A program made the position numbers and the translations under genes. The notes under the pieces are model-generated. The model did no database searches. It was not told the origin of the DNA and saw only the letters and a list, made by a program, of their open reading frames with translations. Source: CBDCEG01 sp965215775 (GTDB taxonomy: Bacteria; Pseudomonadota; Gammaproteobacteria; Cardiobacteriales; Ostreibacteriaceae). Taken from it: 64,000 bases of DNA. The stretch lies in contig CBDCEG010000016.1 in NCBI GenBank assembly GCA_965215775.1, positions 1 to 64,000 of the forward strand. The letters are read 5' to 3'. Below are positions 17,181 through 25,733 of the stretch, one piece after another. Every line of letters starts with the position of its first letter. Position 1 is the first letter of the stretch.

Positions 17181-18899
17181 TCACTTTATATAACTTAATA
17201 ATTTTTTCTGATAAGCTTTTTTCATAACGCTATCATTTTTATATACATCACTTGCAAATATTACTTTTTTATCGCTATCAACCCAAGCTGTTAGATATAA
17301 AATAAATACTGGATAATCTAATTTTCCTTTTAATCTTACCCAAGTTTCTTTTTTCTTTTTAGATTTTTCAATAACTCTTTTCTTTGACCAACCAACTTTA
17401 TCCAATAGAAAAACAGCTAAATCTTCAGCTCTTTTCACACGAACACAACCTGAACTATAAGCTCGGTTATCTTTGTTAAATAAACTTTTCTTTGGAGTAT
17501 CATGTAAATATATTGCATGTTTATTTGGGAATAAAAACTTCATTCTACCAAGTGGATTTCTAGCACCTGGCTCAAATCTCAATCTATAACCAGCTCCACC
17601 ATTGCTCCAATTTACACTTGAAGTGCTTACAACTTTACCTGAAGGACTGATTGCCTTTAAGTTAGAGCCAAAAGCGTTTGCATTTTTTTGAAGTTTAGGG
17701 ATTTTATCTTCTTTGAAAATTGTCTTAGGAACATTCCAATATGGACTTAAAACTATATTTTCTAAAGTATCACTAAAAATAGGTGTTTTTCTTTTAAGTT
17801 TTCCAACAATTACATCTGATTTAAAAATAGTTTCATTCTTATTTTTAACTGCCATCTGATAAGCTGGAATGTTTACCCAAATATAATTACTATGTTGAGG
17901 AATATAGTTCCATCTATATCTTTCTAAATTAATAGCTATTTTTTCCAAAATATCTTCATAAGATTCATTTAAAGATCTTCTGGTATTTTTTCCAGCAACA
18001 CCATCAGCATAAAGCCCTTTATCAGCTTGATAATCTTTTAAGGCTTGCTTAACACTTTCATCAAAAATGTTACTATCCGTATTTAAGCCTAACTTTTCTC
18101 TCAAAATCTTAACTGCTTTACCTCGACTACCTTTTGCCAACTTTACATTTGGCAAGTTTCTAGTTGTTTTATTACCTTGAAAAGATAAATACTCATTATA
18201 TTTTGCTTTTAGAATATTATAGTCTTCATCATCAACCTCAAAGTAACTAGCAACATCTTTACTATTTTTAATTTGATTGTACAAAGAAAAAAAGTCAATA
18301 TTTCTTGATTTTGTATTCCAGTCTTTAAAGAATCTTCTTGGCTTAAGCATTCCATTGGTTAAGTGCTTTTTATAAGTTATAAATGCATCTGTCATAATAA
18401 TATCAAGGCTAGAAACATCCACTACTTTTTGCCCTTTTGATAAACTTGATAAAGAATTAGAATGATAAGCTTCTGATAAAAGAGCATGCTGAGGTGCTTT
18501 TAAAATCTCTTGAATTAAAAGGTACCCTATTTTTGAAAGCTTTGCATTATTACTCCAAAGAAGTTTATTACCAGTATTTTTATATAATTTTTTTACTTCC
18601 TTAAGGCTATGTATTTTATTTGAAATTCCTGAGTATGAAATAGAATTTATTCGTTCTTTTAGAAGCTCTTTTAAATCACTTTCCGCTTCCCCCTCATCTA
18701 CAGCCAAACTATCATTTGAATTTTGCGTATTGTCCACAGATTTTGGATTAATCTTTATTAAAGGCTGTAATATATACGGTTCATCATTTGTGCCATTTGT
18801 TTTATAGGCAAGTAAATTTTCCTCTGCTAAAGAGTTATTCATCAGTGATAAAATAGCAACTGATGCCAGAGATGATATTTTTATTATTTTTTGTAGCAT
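17181..18899 (-). CDS. L,D-transpeptidase, YcbB/LdtD-like
   Basis: This periplasmic enzyme of 572 residues probably makes 3-3 cross-links in peptidoglycan. It has a signal peptide (about residues 1-25), an N-terminal scaffold domain and a peptidoglycan-binding domain (about 255-310; LGLNTDSNIFDESVKQALKDYQ). The YkuD catalytic domain follows, with the His in IYLHDTP and the catalytic Cys in SSGCVRV. The arrangement is that of YcbB/LdtD. It ends within TGA overlapping a possible GTG start of fabA, so it heads a run with fabA and fabB. Confidence 0.9.
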   Translation of the reverse strand: MLQKIIKISSLASVAILSLMNNSLAEENLLAYKTNGTNDEPYILQPLIKINPKSVDNTQNSNDSLAVDEGEAESDLKELLKERINSISYSGISNKIHSLKEVKKLYKNTGNKLLWSNNAKLSKIGYLLIQEILKAPQHALLSEAYHSNSLSSLSKGQKVVDVSSLDIIMTDAFITYKKHLTNGMLKPRRFFKDWNTKSRNIDFFSLYNQIKNSKDVASYFEVDDEDYNILKAKYNEYLSFQGNKTTRNLPNVKLAKGSRGKAVKILREKLGLNTDSNIFDESVKQALKDYQADKGLYADGVAGKNTRRSLNESYEDILEKIAINLERYRWNYIPQHSNYIWVNIPAYQMAVKNKNETIFKSDVIVGKLKRKTPIFSDTLENIVLSPYWNVPKTIFKEDKIPKLQKNANAFGSNLKAISPSGKVVSTSSVNWSNGGAGYRLRFEPGARNPLGRMKFLFPNKHAIYLHDTPKKSLFNKDNRAYSSGCVRVKRAEDLAVFLLDKVGWSKKRVIEKSKKKKETWVRLKGKLDYPVFILYLTAWVDSDKKVIFASDVYKNDSVMKKAYQKKLLSYIK

Positions 18900-19080
18900 T
18901 TTTATTTTCCCAAATAGTAGTTTTTTCTTATTTCAAGACAACCTACTATTATCATCTAAACCCAATCAATTAGCAATAAATTTTAATAGTCCATTACTTT
19001 TTTAATGTGTATTAGTAACTTTAAAAATGCTGTTTTGGAGTAACCTTTTATTTAAATTTAGCTATTAAACCATATTCCAA

Positions 19081-19701
19081 CTAACTTATAAAATCTACAA
19101 CTCCTTGACCCTGTCGGATTAAAATAGGAGAACTTTCAGATAAATCCACAACAGTTGTTGGCTCAAAATTTGTTATTGCACCATCAATTATTAAGTCAAC
19201 TTGATTTCCAATTTTATCTTCAATTTCATCTATAAACATTTCAGCTGTATCTTGATTTGGCAAGATAAGGGTTGTAGTTAATATAGGTTGACTATGATTT
19301 TCAACCAAATCACTTATTATTTTATTATCTGGAACCCTGATTCCAATAGTTTTTCTTTTATTGGAAAATAATCTTTTTGGAAGCTCGCGACTAGATTCTA
19401 AAATAAAAGTGAATGGACCTGGGACATGGTTTTTTAGCAATCTATATTGACTATTATCTACTTTGGCATAAGTAGAAATATCAGATAATCCACCACACAT
19501 TAAGGAAAAAAAATGATTTTTCTCAAGCTCCCTAATTTGTTTAATTCTATCTTGTGCTTTTTTACTTTCTATTGTTGCTGCAAGTGCATACCCAGAATCT
19601 GTTGGGATAACAATAACCCCATCATTATTAAGACATTCAGTTACAATATTAATTAATCTATATTGTGGGTTTTCTGGGTGTATATATAGTGTTTGGCTCA
19701 T
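19081..19701 (-). CDS. yciO: YciO/YrdC/Sua5 family protein
   Basis: The 206 residues follow Escherichia coli YciO closely, beginning MSQTLYIHPENPQYRLIN and continuing IPTDSGYALA, RKTIGIRVP and PTTVVDL. YrdC-fold proteins bind RNA and nucleotides. The related Sua5/TsaC enzymes make threonylcarbamoyl-AMP for tRNA t6A, while YciO itself is a separate, less understood branch. The gene lies 17 bases downstream of the response regulator at 19719 on the same strand. Confidence 0.9.
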   Translation of the reverse strand: MSQTLYIHPENPQYRLINIVTECLNNDGVIVIPTDSGYALAATIESKKAQDRIKQIRELEKNHFFSLMCGGLSDISTYAKVDNSQYRLLKNHVPGPFTFILESSRELPKRLFSNKRKTIGIRVPDNKIISDLVENHSQPILTTTLILPNQDTAEMFIDEIEDKIGNQVDLIIDGAITNFEPTTVVDLSESSPILIRQGQGVVDFIS

Positions 19702-19718
19702 TTTAAAACTTTATTTAA

Positions 19719-20576
19719 CTAATTTAATGCAAGAATAATTACCGCTGTATAAATTACAGTAAAGAATATACCTCTTGCTATAAGTGATTTTTTCAAACTT
19801 TTTCCTTCTTGCCTAAGGTTTTCAATTTCACCTAAGTGCTGTTTTTTATTTGCATACAAATCTTGAGTTAGCCTATCTAACCTTCTTGAGTCTTCAGATG
19901 AAAATTTCTTAGCCGTTTTAACATCAGAAGATAATTTTTCAATTTTCTCTTCTAATTTTTTAATACTTTTTCTATTTTTTTGTCGCTCTTCCAAAGCATT
20001 TTTTGCAATTTGGCGTGCGTATATATCTGTCTTTGATGGCTCTTCTTTCTCTTCAGCCATTTTAGTTTTGCTAGGTTTTAATATATTACTCATAAGACCA
20101 ATTCCACTATCAAAATCAGCAATCATTTTTTTAAAATCATCAAATTCTTTTGTTTTTATTTCATCCCCAATAAAATCACCTCTCAAACCTTGCTTGATAA
20201 TTCTCTCAGAAGCTTCAATTGCATAATCTAAAGACTTACCGTTTACTGGCTTAAATAAATAGGCACAAGCACCCTTACTTATTGCTTCTTGCTGAGTTTT
20301 AATATCTAATTCACTAGAATACATGACTACTGGAATTTCTTTAAAATCAGAGTATTTAGCTTCAGTTTTTAGCATTGATAAGCATTCAAGACCGCCAATT
20401 TCTGGCATCATTACATCTAAGAAAATCATATCAGTTTTCTTTTTACCAAGCTCTTCTAGGCCCTTTTTTGCAGACTCCGCTTCAACTACTTTAATGTTTT
20501 TTTCCTTAAGTAGCTTTGTAAGGATTAATCTAGCGAATTTTGAATCATCAATAATAAGTGCTGTTTTTATCATCAT
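19719..20576 (-). CDS. Response regulator with coiled coil and C-terminal membrane anchor
   Basis: A CheY-like receiver domain fills residues about 1-125, with acidic residues D10/D11, the phosphoacceptor D54 (MIFLDVMMPEIGG) and Lys in YLFKPVNGKS. It has no DNA-binding or enzymatic output domain. Instead there is a linker, a long charged coiled coil (about 190-262) and one hydrophobic segment at the very end (about 265-283; GIFFTVIYTAVIILALN). The layout suggests a membrane-tethered signalling or scaffold protein. No cognate kinase is adjacent. An ATG one codon later would be equally possible. Confidence 0.8.
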   Translation of the reverse strand: MMIKTALIIDDSKFARLILTKLLKEKNIKVVEAESAKKGLEELGKKKTDMIFLDVMMPEIGGLECLSMLKTEAKYSDFKEIPVVMYSSELDIKTQQEAISKGACAYLFKPVNGKSLDYAIEASERIIKQGLRGDFIGDEIKTKEFDDFKKMIADFDSGIGLMSNILKPSKTKMAEEKEEPSKTDIYARQIAKNALEERQKNRKSIKKLEEKIEKLSSDVKTAKKFSSEDSRRLDRLTQDLYANKKQHLGEIENLRQEGKSLKKSLIARGIFFTVIYTAVIILALN

Positions 20577-20620
20577 TTGTTACCTTTTTAATTTATTTGT
20601 TTATTTAATCGATTATTTAG

Positions 20621-22153
20621 CTATTTAATCAAAGACTTTCCTGTCATTTCTTTTGGTTTGTCAACTCCCATTAGACTTAAAATTGAGGGAGCCAAATCAC
20701 AAAGTGCGCCACCTTCTTTCAAAGTCTTAGCATCTTTATTTATAAGAATTAATGGAACAGGATTTGTTGTATGAGAGGTCATTACTTTGCCTGTTTTATA
20801 ATTTATCATCTGTTCTGCATTTCCATGATCAGCTGTGATTAAAACACTAAAATCATTACTTTTTGCAGCATTTACAACCTTTCCAACACATTTATCCACA
20901 GCTTCAATTGCTTTAATTGCGGCTTCCATAATTCCAGTATGCCCTACCATATCAGGGTTTGCGAAGTTTACACATATAAATGAATACTTCTTACTTTTTA
21001 TTGCAGCAACTAATTTTTCTGTAACTTCTGGTGCTGACATTTCAGGTTGTAAATCATAAGTTGCAACTTTTGGTGAAGCTATTAATTCTCTATCTTCATT
21101 TTTAAATACTTTTTCTTCACCACCATTAAAAAAGTAAGTTACATGTGCATATTTTTCAGTTTCTGCAATTCTTAACTGGTTTAAACCTTTATTTGAAACA
21201 ACTTCACCTAAACTATTTTTTATTTTAATTGGTGGAAATGCAACTTGTGTATTTAGCTCAGCTTGGTATTTTGTAAGCGTTGTAAAACTTGTTAGTTTTA
21301 CTTTTTTTGCCTCAAATTCCTTAAAGTCAGAATAGTAAAAAGCTTGAGCAACTTCCCTAGCTCTATCAGCTCTAAAATTCATAAAAATTAAGTTATCTCC
21401 ATCTTGCATAGGCTTTGCACCTTCTAAAACACAAGGTTTTACAAACTCATCATTTTCATCACGAGCATAAGCATCTTCTATTGCTTGCAAAGAAGTTTTT
21501 GCTTTAAATTCAGATTTATTTTCAACAATAACTTGATAAGCCTTTGAAACTCTATCCCAGTTATTATCTCTATCCATTGCGTAATAACGACCAACAATAG
21601 TTGCTATTTTAAAATTGTCATCTTCTAACTTTTCAAACTCTGCTAAAAACTCTTTTGCACTCCTTGGTGCAACATCGCGTCCATCTAAAAAAGCATGTAA
21701 ATAAATATTTTTAACTTTTTTCTGTTTTGCCAAATTAATCATAGCTTTTATATGATTCATATGTGAATGCACACCACCAGAACTAACAAGCCCCATAATA
21801 TGTAAAGACTTACCATCTAAAACATTACAAGCATTTGTAAGAGCTTTGGTTTCATTAAAGCTATGTTCTTTTATTGCATTTTCAATGCGTGAAAGTGATT
21901 GATGAACAATTCTACCTGCACCAATATTCATATGTCCAACTTCTGAATTCCCCATTTGACCATCAGGAAGCCCAACTGAAGATCCAGAAGTTGCAATTTC
22001 TGTAGTTGAATGCTCAGAAGTAAGTTTGTCCCAAACTGGTGTTTTTGCATTTAATATTGCATTACCATTTGTTTCCAAACTATTACCCCAGCCATCTAAT
22101 ATCATTAAAAGTACAGGGTTTGCTGTTAAAATTTCACTCTCTTTTTCTGTCAT
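20621..22153 (-). CDS. gpmI: Phosphoglycerate mutase, cofactor-independent (internal start)
   Basis: GpmI interconverts 3- and 2-phosphoglycerate in glycolysis and uses two metal ions, usually Mn. The part from the ATG at 22151-22153 is 510 residues, close to the normal length. It begins with the alkaline-phosphatase-fold motif VLLMILDGWG, has the catalytic Ser in GQMGNSEVGH and metal ligands in DGRDVAPRS and ITADHGNAE. GAGGAA lies about 8 bases before this ATG, inside helicase codons. That placement is expected of a once-separate downstream gene and is the reason for listing it apart from the fusion. Confidence 0.88.
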   Translation of the reverse strand: MTEKESEILTANPVLLMILDGWGNSLETNGNAILNAKTPVWDKLTSEHSTTEIATSGSSVGLPDGQMGNSEVGHMNIGAGRIVHQSLSRIENAIKEHSFNETKALTNACNVLDGKSLHIMGLVSSGGVHSHMNHIKAMINLAKQKKVKNIYLHAFLDGRDVAPRSAKEFLAEFEKLEDDNFKIATIVGRYYAMDRDNNWDRVSKAYQVIVENKSEFKAKTSLQAIEDAYARDENDEFVKPCVLEGAKPMQDGDNLIFMNFRADRAREVAQAFYYSDFKEFEAKKVKLTSFTTLTKYQAELNTQVAFPPIKIKNSLGEVVSNKGLNQLRIAETEKYAHVTYFFNGGEEKVFKNEDRELIASPKVATYDLQPEMSAPEVTEKLVAAIKSKKYSFICVNFANPDMVGHTGIMEAAIKAIEAVDKCVGKVVNAAKSNDFSVLITADHGNAEQMINYKTGKVMTSHTTNPVPLILINKDAKTLKEGGALCDLAPSILSLMGVDKPKEMTGKSLIK

Positions 22154-23401
22154 TATTTTTTCCTCAGATTTTTTTCTTTCTATTTTTTCTACTTTTTTAG
22201 TTTCTACACTTTTATTTGTTAATTTTAGCTTTTGAGCAACTGTAACTAGCATCTCATCTTTTACTGCAACAGAAGGTATTTTTACTTTTATCAAATCTTC
22301 TATTTCTGGTAAATGATATGCGTAATTTTCACAACTATAACTTATTGCCACACCTGATTTTCCAGCTCTTGCTGTTCTACCAATTCTATGAATATAGTCT
22401 TCAGGATTTTGTGGCAAATCATAATTAAAAACATGCGTAACATTATCAATATGAAGCCCTCTTGCAGCAACATCAGTTGCTACCAAAATATCTTTTCCAC
22501 CATCTTGAAATTGTTTTAGAAGTTTTTCACGCTTATCTTGAGCAACATCTCCTGATAAAAAAGCAACTTTAAACTTAGCTTTGGTTAAATCTGTAACAAT
22601 TTTCTCTAAAGTATGTTTTGTATTTACGAAAACCAGTGATTTTTTAGGCTTTAAAGATACAAGCTGACCTATTAGTAAAGGTATTTTTTCACTATTTGCG
22701 ACTTGGTAAAGTGATTGCGTTATATCTTTTGCTGTTTGTGTTTTTGACTGTATTTCAATTAATTTTGGAGAATTTAAATGTTCATAAGCAAGCTCTTGAA
22801 CACGGTAATTAAATGTTGCTGAAAATATAAGATTTAATCTTTTTTTCGCTTCAGGCATCTGTTTTAATAAAAACCTAATATCTGAAAGAAAGCCTAAATC
22901 AAACATTCTATCAGCTTCATCTAAAACTAAACAATCTACATTTTTTAAACTAAACAATCTTTGTTTAAATAAATCAATAATTCTCCCAGGCGTTCCAATA
23001 ATTATATCTGGCTGTTGATTTATAAACTCTGCTTTTTGCTCTTCGTAGCCTTTTCCACCATAAATTGCTACTGGTTTTAAACCTGTGTAACAGCCAATTT
23101 CTAAAGCATTCTCATAAATTTGCACAGCAAGCTCTCTAGTTGGAGCAAGAATAACCGCCCAAGGTCCTGTTTCTTTTGGCTTAACTGGATTTGTCATTAA
23201 GTAATTAAATACTGCAATTAAAAAAGCCGCTGTTTTTCCAGTTCCTGTTTGTGCTTTTCCAGCAACATCATAACCTTGTAAGCTAAGCGGTAAAGTCTGT
23301 GCTTGAATTGGTGTGCAATCTTTCCATTTCATTTGAGCGATTGCATCTTGGATTGAGCTGTGAATGTTTAGTTCTGAGAAAACTATATTTTTTTTTGTCA
23401 T
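20621..23401 (-). CDS. DEAD-box RNA helicase fused in frame to GpmI
   Basis: A single open frame of 926 codons encodes two complete proteins. Residues 1-416 are a RhlB/RhlE-type DEAD-box helicase: Q-motif WKDCTPIQAQ, Walker A AQTGTGKT, VLDEADRMFD, SAT, and HRIGRTARAG. A Lys/Glu-rich tail (about 395-416) leads straight into GpmI from residue 417. There is no stop between them. An internal ATG with a strong ribosome binding site sits at the join, so separate GpmI is also likely. The helicase would unwind RNA in degradation or ribosome assembly. The join could also hide a lost stop codon or a sequencing error. Confidence 0.88.
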   Translation of the reverse strand: MTKKNIVFSELNIHSSIQDAIAQMKWKDCTPIQAQTLPLSLQGYDVAGKAQTGTGKTAAFLIAVFNYLMTNPVKPKETGPWAVILAPTRELAVQIYENALEIGCYTGLKPVAIYGGKGYEEQKAEFINQQPDIIIGTPGRIIDLFKQRLFSLKNVDCLVLDEADRMFDLGFLSDIRFLLKQMPEAKKRLNLIFSATFNYRVQELAYEHLNSPKLIEIQSKTQTAKDITQSLYQVANSEKIPLLIGQLVSLKPKKSLVFVNTKHTLEKIVTDLTKAKFKVAFLSGDVAQDKREKLLKQFQDGGKDILVATDVAARGLHIDNVTHVFNYDLPQNPEDYIHRIGRTARAGKSGVAISYSCENYAYHLPEIEDLIKVKIPSVAVKDEMLVTVAQKLKLTNKSVETKKVEKIERKKSEEKIMTEKESEILTANPVLLMILDGWGNSLETNGNAILNAKTPVWDKLTSEHSTTEIATSGSSVGLPDGQMGNSEVGHMNIGAGRIVHQSLSRIENAIKEHSFNETKALTNACNVLDGKSLHIMGLVSSGGVHSHMNHIKAMINLAKQKKVKNIYLHAFLDGRDVAPRSAKEFLAEFEKLEDDNFKIATIVGRYYAMDRDNNWDRVSKAYQVIVENKSEFKAKTSLQAIEDAYARDENDEFVKPCVLEGAKPMQDGDNLIFMNFRADRAREVAQAFYYSDFKEFEAKKVKLTSFTTLTKYQAELNTQVAFPPIKIKNSLGEVVSNKGLNQLRIAETEKYAHVTYFFNGGEEKVFKNEDRELIASPKVATYDLQPEMSAPEVTEKLVAAIKSKKYSFICVNFANPDMVGHTGIMEAAIKAIEAVDKCVGKVVNAAKSNDFSVLITADHGNAEQMINYKTGKVMTSHTTNPVPLILINKDAKTLKEGGALCDLAPSILSLMGVDKPKEMTGKSLIK

Positions 23402-23440
23402 TTTTAATTGAGTAATAATTAATAAACTAACTAAATGAGT

Positions 23441-23465
23441 AAAAGCCCTTACTCGGGCTTTTTAG
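23441..23465 (-). terminator. Probable terminator of the rpoN-hpf unit
   Basis: An 8-bp perfect stem (AAAAGCCC 23441-23448 with GGGCTTTT 23455-23462, loop of 6) lies about 90 bases past the hpf stop and before the helicase start. The following T-run is short (TTTT then ACTC), so strength is uncertain. Confidence 0.6.
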
Positions 23466-23552
23466 TATTTTAAATTAACTAGCATAGCCATAAAAACACT
23501 TAAGTAATTATTTAATGCTGTTAATTTGCATTTTTAAGCTATTTTAACTGAT

Positions 23553-23846
23553 TTATTTACGGTGATCAGTCATTTTTGTTTTATATCTTCTAACTTGCCT
23601 ATCAAGTTTATCAGTCATATCGTCAATAGCCGCATACATATCTTCTTTTGTAGAATCTGCATGAATATCATGCCCTTTAACATGAAGAGTTGCTTCTGCT
23701 TTTTGCTCTAGTTTTTCAACTGTAAGAACAACATTCACACTTGTTATTTTATCAAAATGCACTTCTATTTTATCTAATTTTTCAGCAACATAGTCTTTAA
23801 GCGCTTTAGTTACTTCTACATGGTGTCCAGTTATATTAAAATTCAT
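23553..23846 (-). CDS. hpf: Ribosome hibernation promoting factor, short form
   Basis: HPF binds idle 30S/70S ribosomes in stationary phase and protects them. The 97-residue length is the short form typical of gamma- and betaproteobacteria, starting MNFNITGHHVEVTKALKDYV and ending in the basic helix VRRYKTKMTDHRK. It lies 52 bases downstream of rpoN, the usual neighbour, so it is probably co-transcribed with it. Confidence 0.94.
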   Translation of the reverse strand: MNFNITGHHVEVTKALKDYVAEKLDKIEVHFDKITSVNVVLTVEKLEQKAEATLHVKGHDIHADSTKEDMYAAIDDMTDKLDRQVRRYKTKMTDHRK

Positions 23847-23898
23847 AGTATTATCCTCTTATTGTGGTTTTAAAATAAATTATAAAACAATTAATACA

Positions 23899-25314
23899 TT
23901 ATCTTAATTGTTTTCTCTCACTTGCATTGCTAAACCCAAGTGCTTCGCGGTATTTTGCAATAGTTCTTCTTGCTACCTTAATACTCTTATCTTTCAGCAG
24001 TCTTTCTATTTTACTATCAGATAGTGGTTTTTTCCTATCTTCATTTTCAATTATTTCTTTTATTATCTCTTTTATTGCCATAGATGATAGTGCGGCTTGG
24101 TCTTCTGAGGTTTCTATTTCTTGTGAAAAGAAAATTCTAAGCTCGTATAATTCATTATTAAAACTCAAATATTTTCCATTCACAGAGCGAGAAACTGTTG
24201 ATTCATTTATATCTAATATTTCAGCAATTTCTTTCATCATCAATGGTTTTAAGGCTTTTTTTCCATCAATAAAAAAGTCTTTTTGTTTCATTATTATTGC
24301 ATTTGCAACTTTCACAATAGTATCGCCTCTTTTTTTTAAAGTTTCAATAAACCATTTTGCTTCTTGAATTTGAGCGGTTAAAAACTTCTTATCATCACCT
24401 TTACTTTGTTTTGCTAGACTTGCATAATCTTGATTTATTGCCAAATCAAACTCTGCATTTTCATTTCTTGAGGCATAATAAAATCCCATTTTTGTTTGAA
24501 TAAAAACATCAGCCTGAATATTTAAATTATAAATCTCCTCTTGTGGGTTTGGAAAAGGATTTAAAGTTGAAATAATTTGCATCGCATTATGAAACTCTTT
24601 TCCTGTAATTCCCATTCTTGTCTGAATTAGCTCTTGATTTTCTGCAATATAATCAAAATAAAACTTAATTATTTCATAAGCATTTAAATGCTCTTCATCA
24701 GTTTTCCCAATAATTTGTAATTGTGTCAAAAGGCAATCTGCAATATCAGAGCTTGCAACTCCAACGGGGTCTAGGTGTTTTATTTTATCAATAATATATT
24801 TGATTTCTTCCAAATCAACCTTAAGCTGTTTTGCTAGTTGCTCTTTTGTTACAGTTAAAAAATAATTATCATCTAAGTTTTCTAATATTTTCTCTGCAAT
24901 ACTTAGTTGTTTCTCGGAAAACCCAAAAGTGCGAATTGAACTCTCAAGCCTATCTTCAAAAGAGACATCATCTGCAATCCAATCAGCTTGAAACTCTTCA
25001 CTTGATTGACTTTCAGTTAGTTTTTTAGGAAGTTTTTCATTATAAATATCTTGCCAATCTGCATCCATCTCAAGTTGCTCAGGAATATCATCAAACTCTT
25101 TGGTCTCATCATTTGTATAATCTGCTTCAAGTTCCATAAATTCAGCTTGAACAGACATATCTTCTAATATAATATTTTTCTCAAGCATTGTTTTAACTTC
25201 TAATTCTAGCTCCATACTATTAAAAGCTAGAATATTAAGGCTTTGTTTTAACTGAGGTGTTAAAGCAAGATTTTGACTTTGTTTTAGTTTAACTCCTTGC
25301 TTTAAGTTAGACAT
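23899..25314 (-). CDS. rpoN: RNA polymerase sigma-54 factor
   Basis: Sigma-54 directs RNA polymerase to -24/-12 promoters and needs AAA+ activators. The 471 residues start with the Gln-rich activator region (LKQGVKLKQSQNLALTPQLKQ). The core-binding and helix-turn-helix regions follow (MKEIAEILDINESTVSRSVNGK), and the sequence ends with the RpoN box ARRTIAKYRE. An acidic linker lies near residues 60-100. No sigma-54 activator is encoded in the window, though an NtrY-like kinase is at 43920-46061. Confidence 0.97.
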   Translation of the reverse strand: MSNLKQGVKLKQSQNLALTPQLKQSLNILAFNSMELELEVKTMLEKNIILEDMSVQAEFMELEADYTNDETKEFDDIPEQLEMDADWQDIYNEKLPKKLTESQSSEEFQADWIADDVSFEDRLESSIRTFGFSEKQLSIAEKILENLDDNYFLTVTKEQLAKQLKVDLEEIKYIIDKIKHLDPVGVASSDIADCLLTQLQIIGKTDEEHLNAYEIIKFYFDYIAENQELIQTRMGITGKEFHNAMQIISTLNPFPNPQEEIYNLNIQADVFIQTKMGFYYASRNENAEFDLAINQDYASLAKQSKGDDKKFLTAQIQEAKWFIETLKKRGDTIVKVANAIIMKQKDFFIDGKKALKPLMMKEIAEILDINESTVSRSVNGKYLSFNNELYELRIFFSQEIETSEDQAALSSMAIKEIIKEIIENEDRKKPLSDSKIERLLKDKSIKVARRTIAKYREALGFSNASERKQLR

Positions 25315-25356
25315 ATATCTTAATAATTAGATAGTTTGAAAATTTGAAAAGACAAA

Positions 25357-25719
25357 CTATATAGTATAGATTTTTATTTTAATCCATTTCCTATCAAGGT
25401 TATTTGGATTAATTTCAATTATTTTTGCTGAAATATTTTTATCTACAGCAATTTTTTCTTTTACCTGACTTGCAATACTTTTTGGCAAATAACCTATTTT
25501 ATTTTGATGCCAATAAACTATAATTGCATTTTCATCAAACTTATTATCAGGCTGACTTTTTAGGTTTAATTTATCCCCAACTTTTATCATTTCCGCTAGC
25601 TCAGAACCACGATAATGTTGCATTCCTTCAATAGTTATATCCGTAAACCACTCACAGCAATCAGTATCTTTTTTAGTTGAAAATATATTTTTAAACTTAG
25701 CAATTATTTTATTAATCAT
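25357..25719 (-). CDS. HIRAN domain protein
   Basis: This is a 120-residue stand-alone HIRAN domain (about residues 25-115). The signs are ITIEGMQHYRGSEL, the conserved LKSQPDNKFDENAIIVY and KIGYLPKSIA. HIRAN domains bind single-stranded or damaged DNA ends and occur in helicases such as HLTF. Single-domain bacterial versions are of unknown role. It lies between rpoN and serS on the same strand, 14 bases past the serS stop, so it may be co-transcribed with serS. Confidence 0.85.
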   Translation of the reverse strand: MINKIIAKFKNIFSTKKDTDCCEWFTDITIEGMQHYRGSELAEMIKVGDKLNLKSQPDNKFDENAIIVYWHQNKIGYLPKSIASQVKEKIAVDKNISAKIIEINPNNLDRKWIKIKIYTI

Positions 25720-25733
25720 AGTTTTATATTGTA

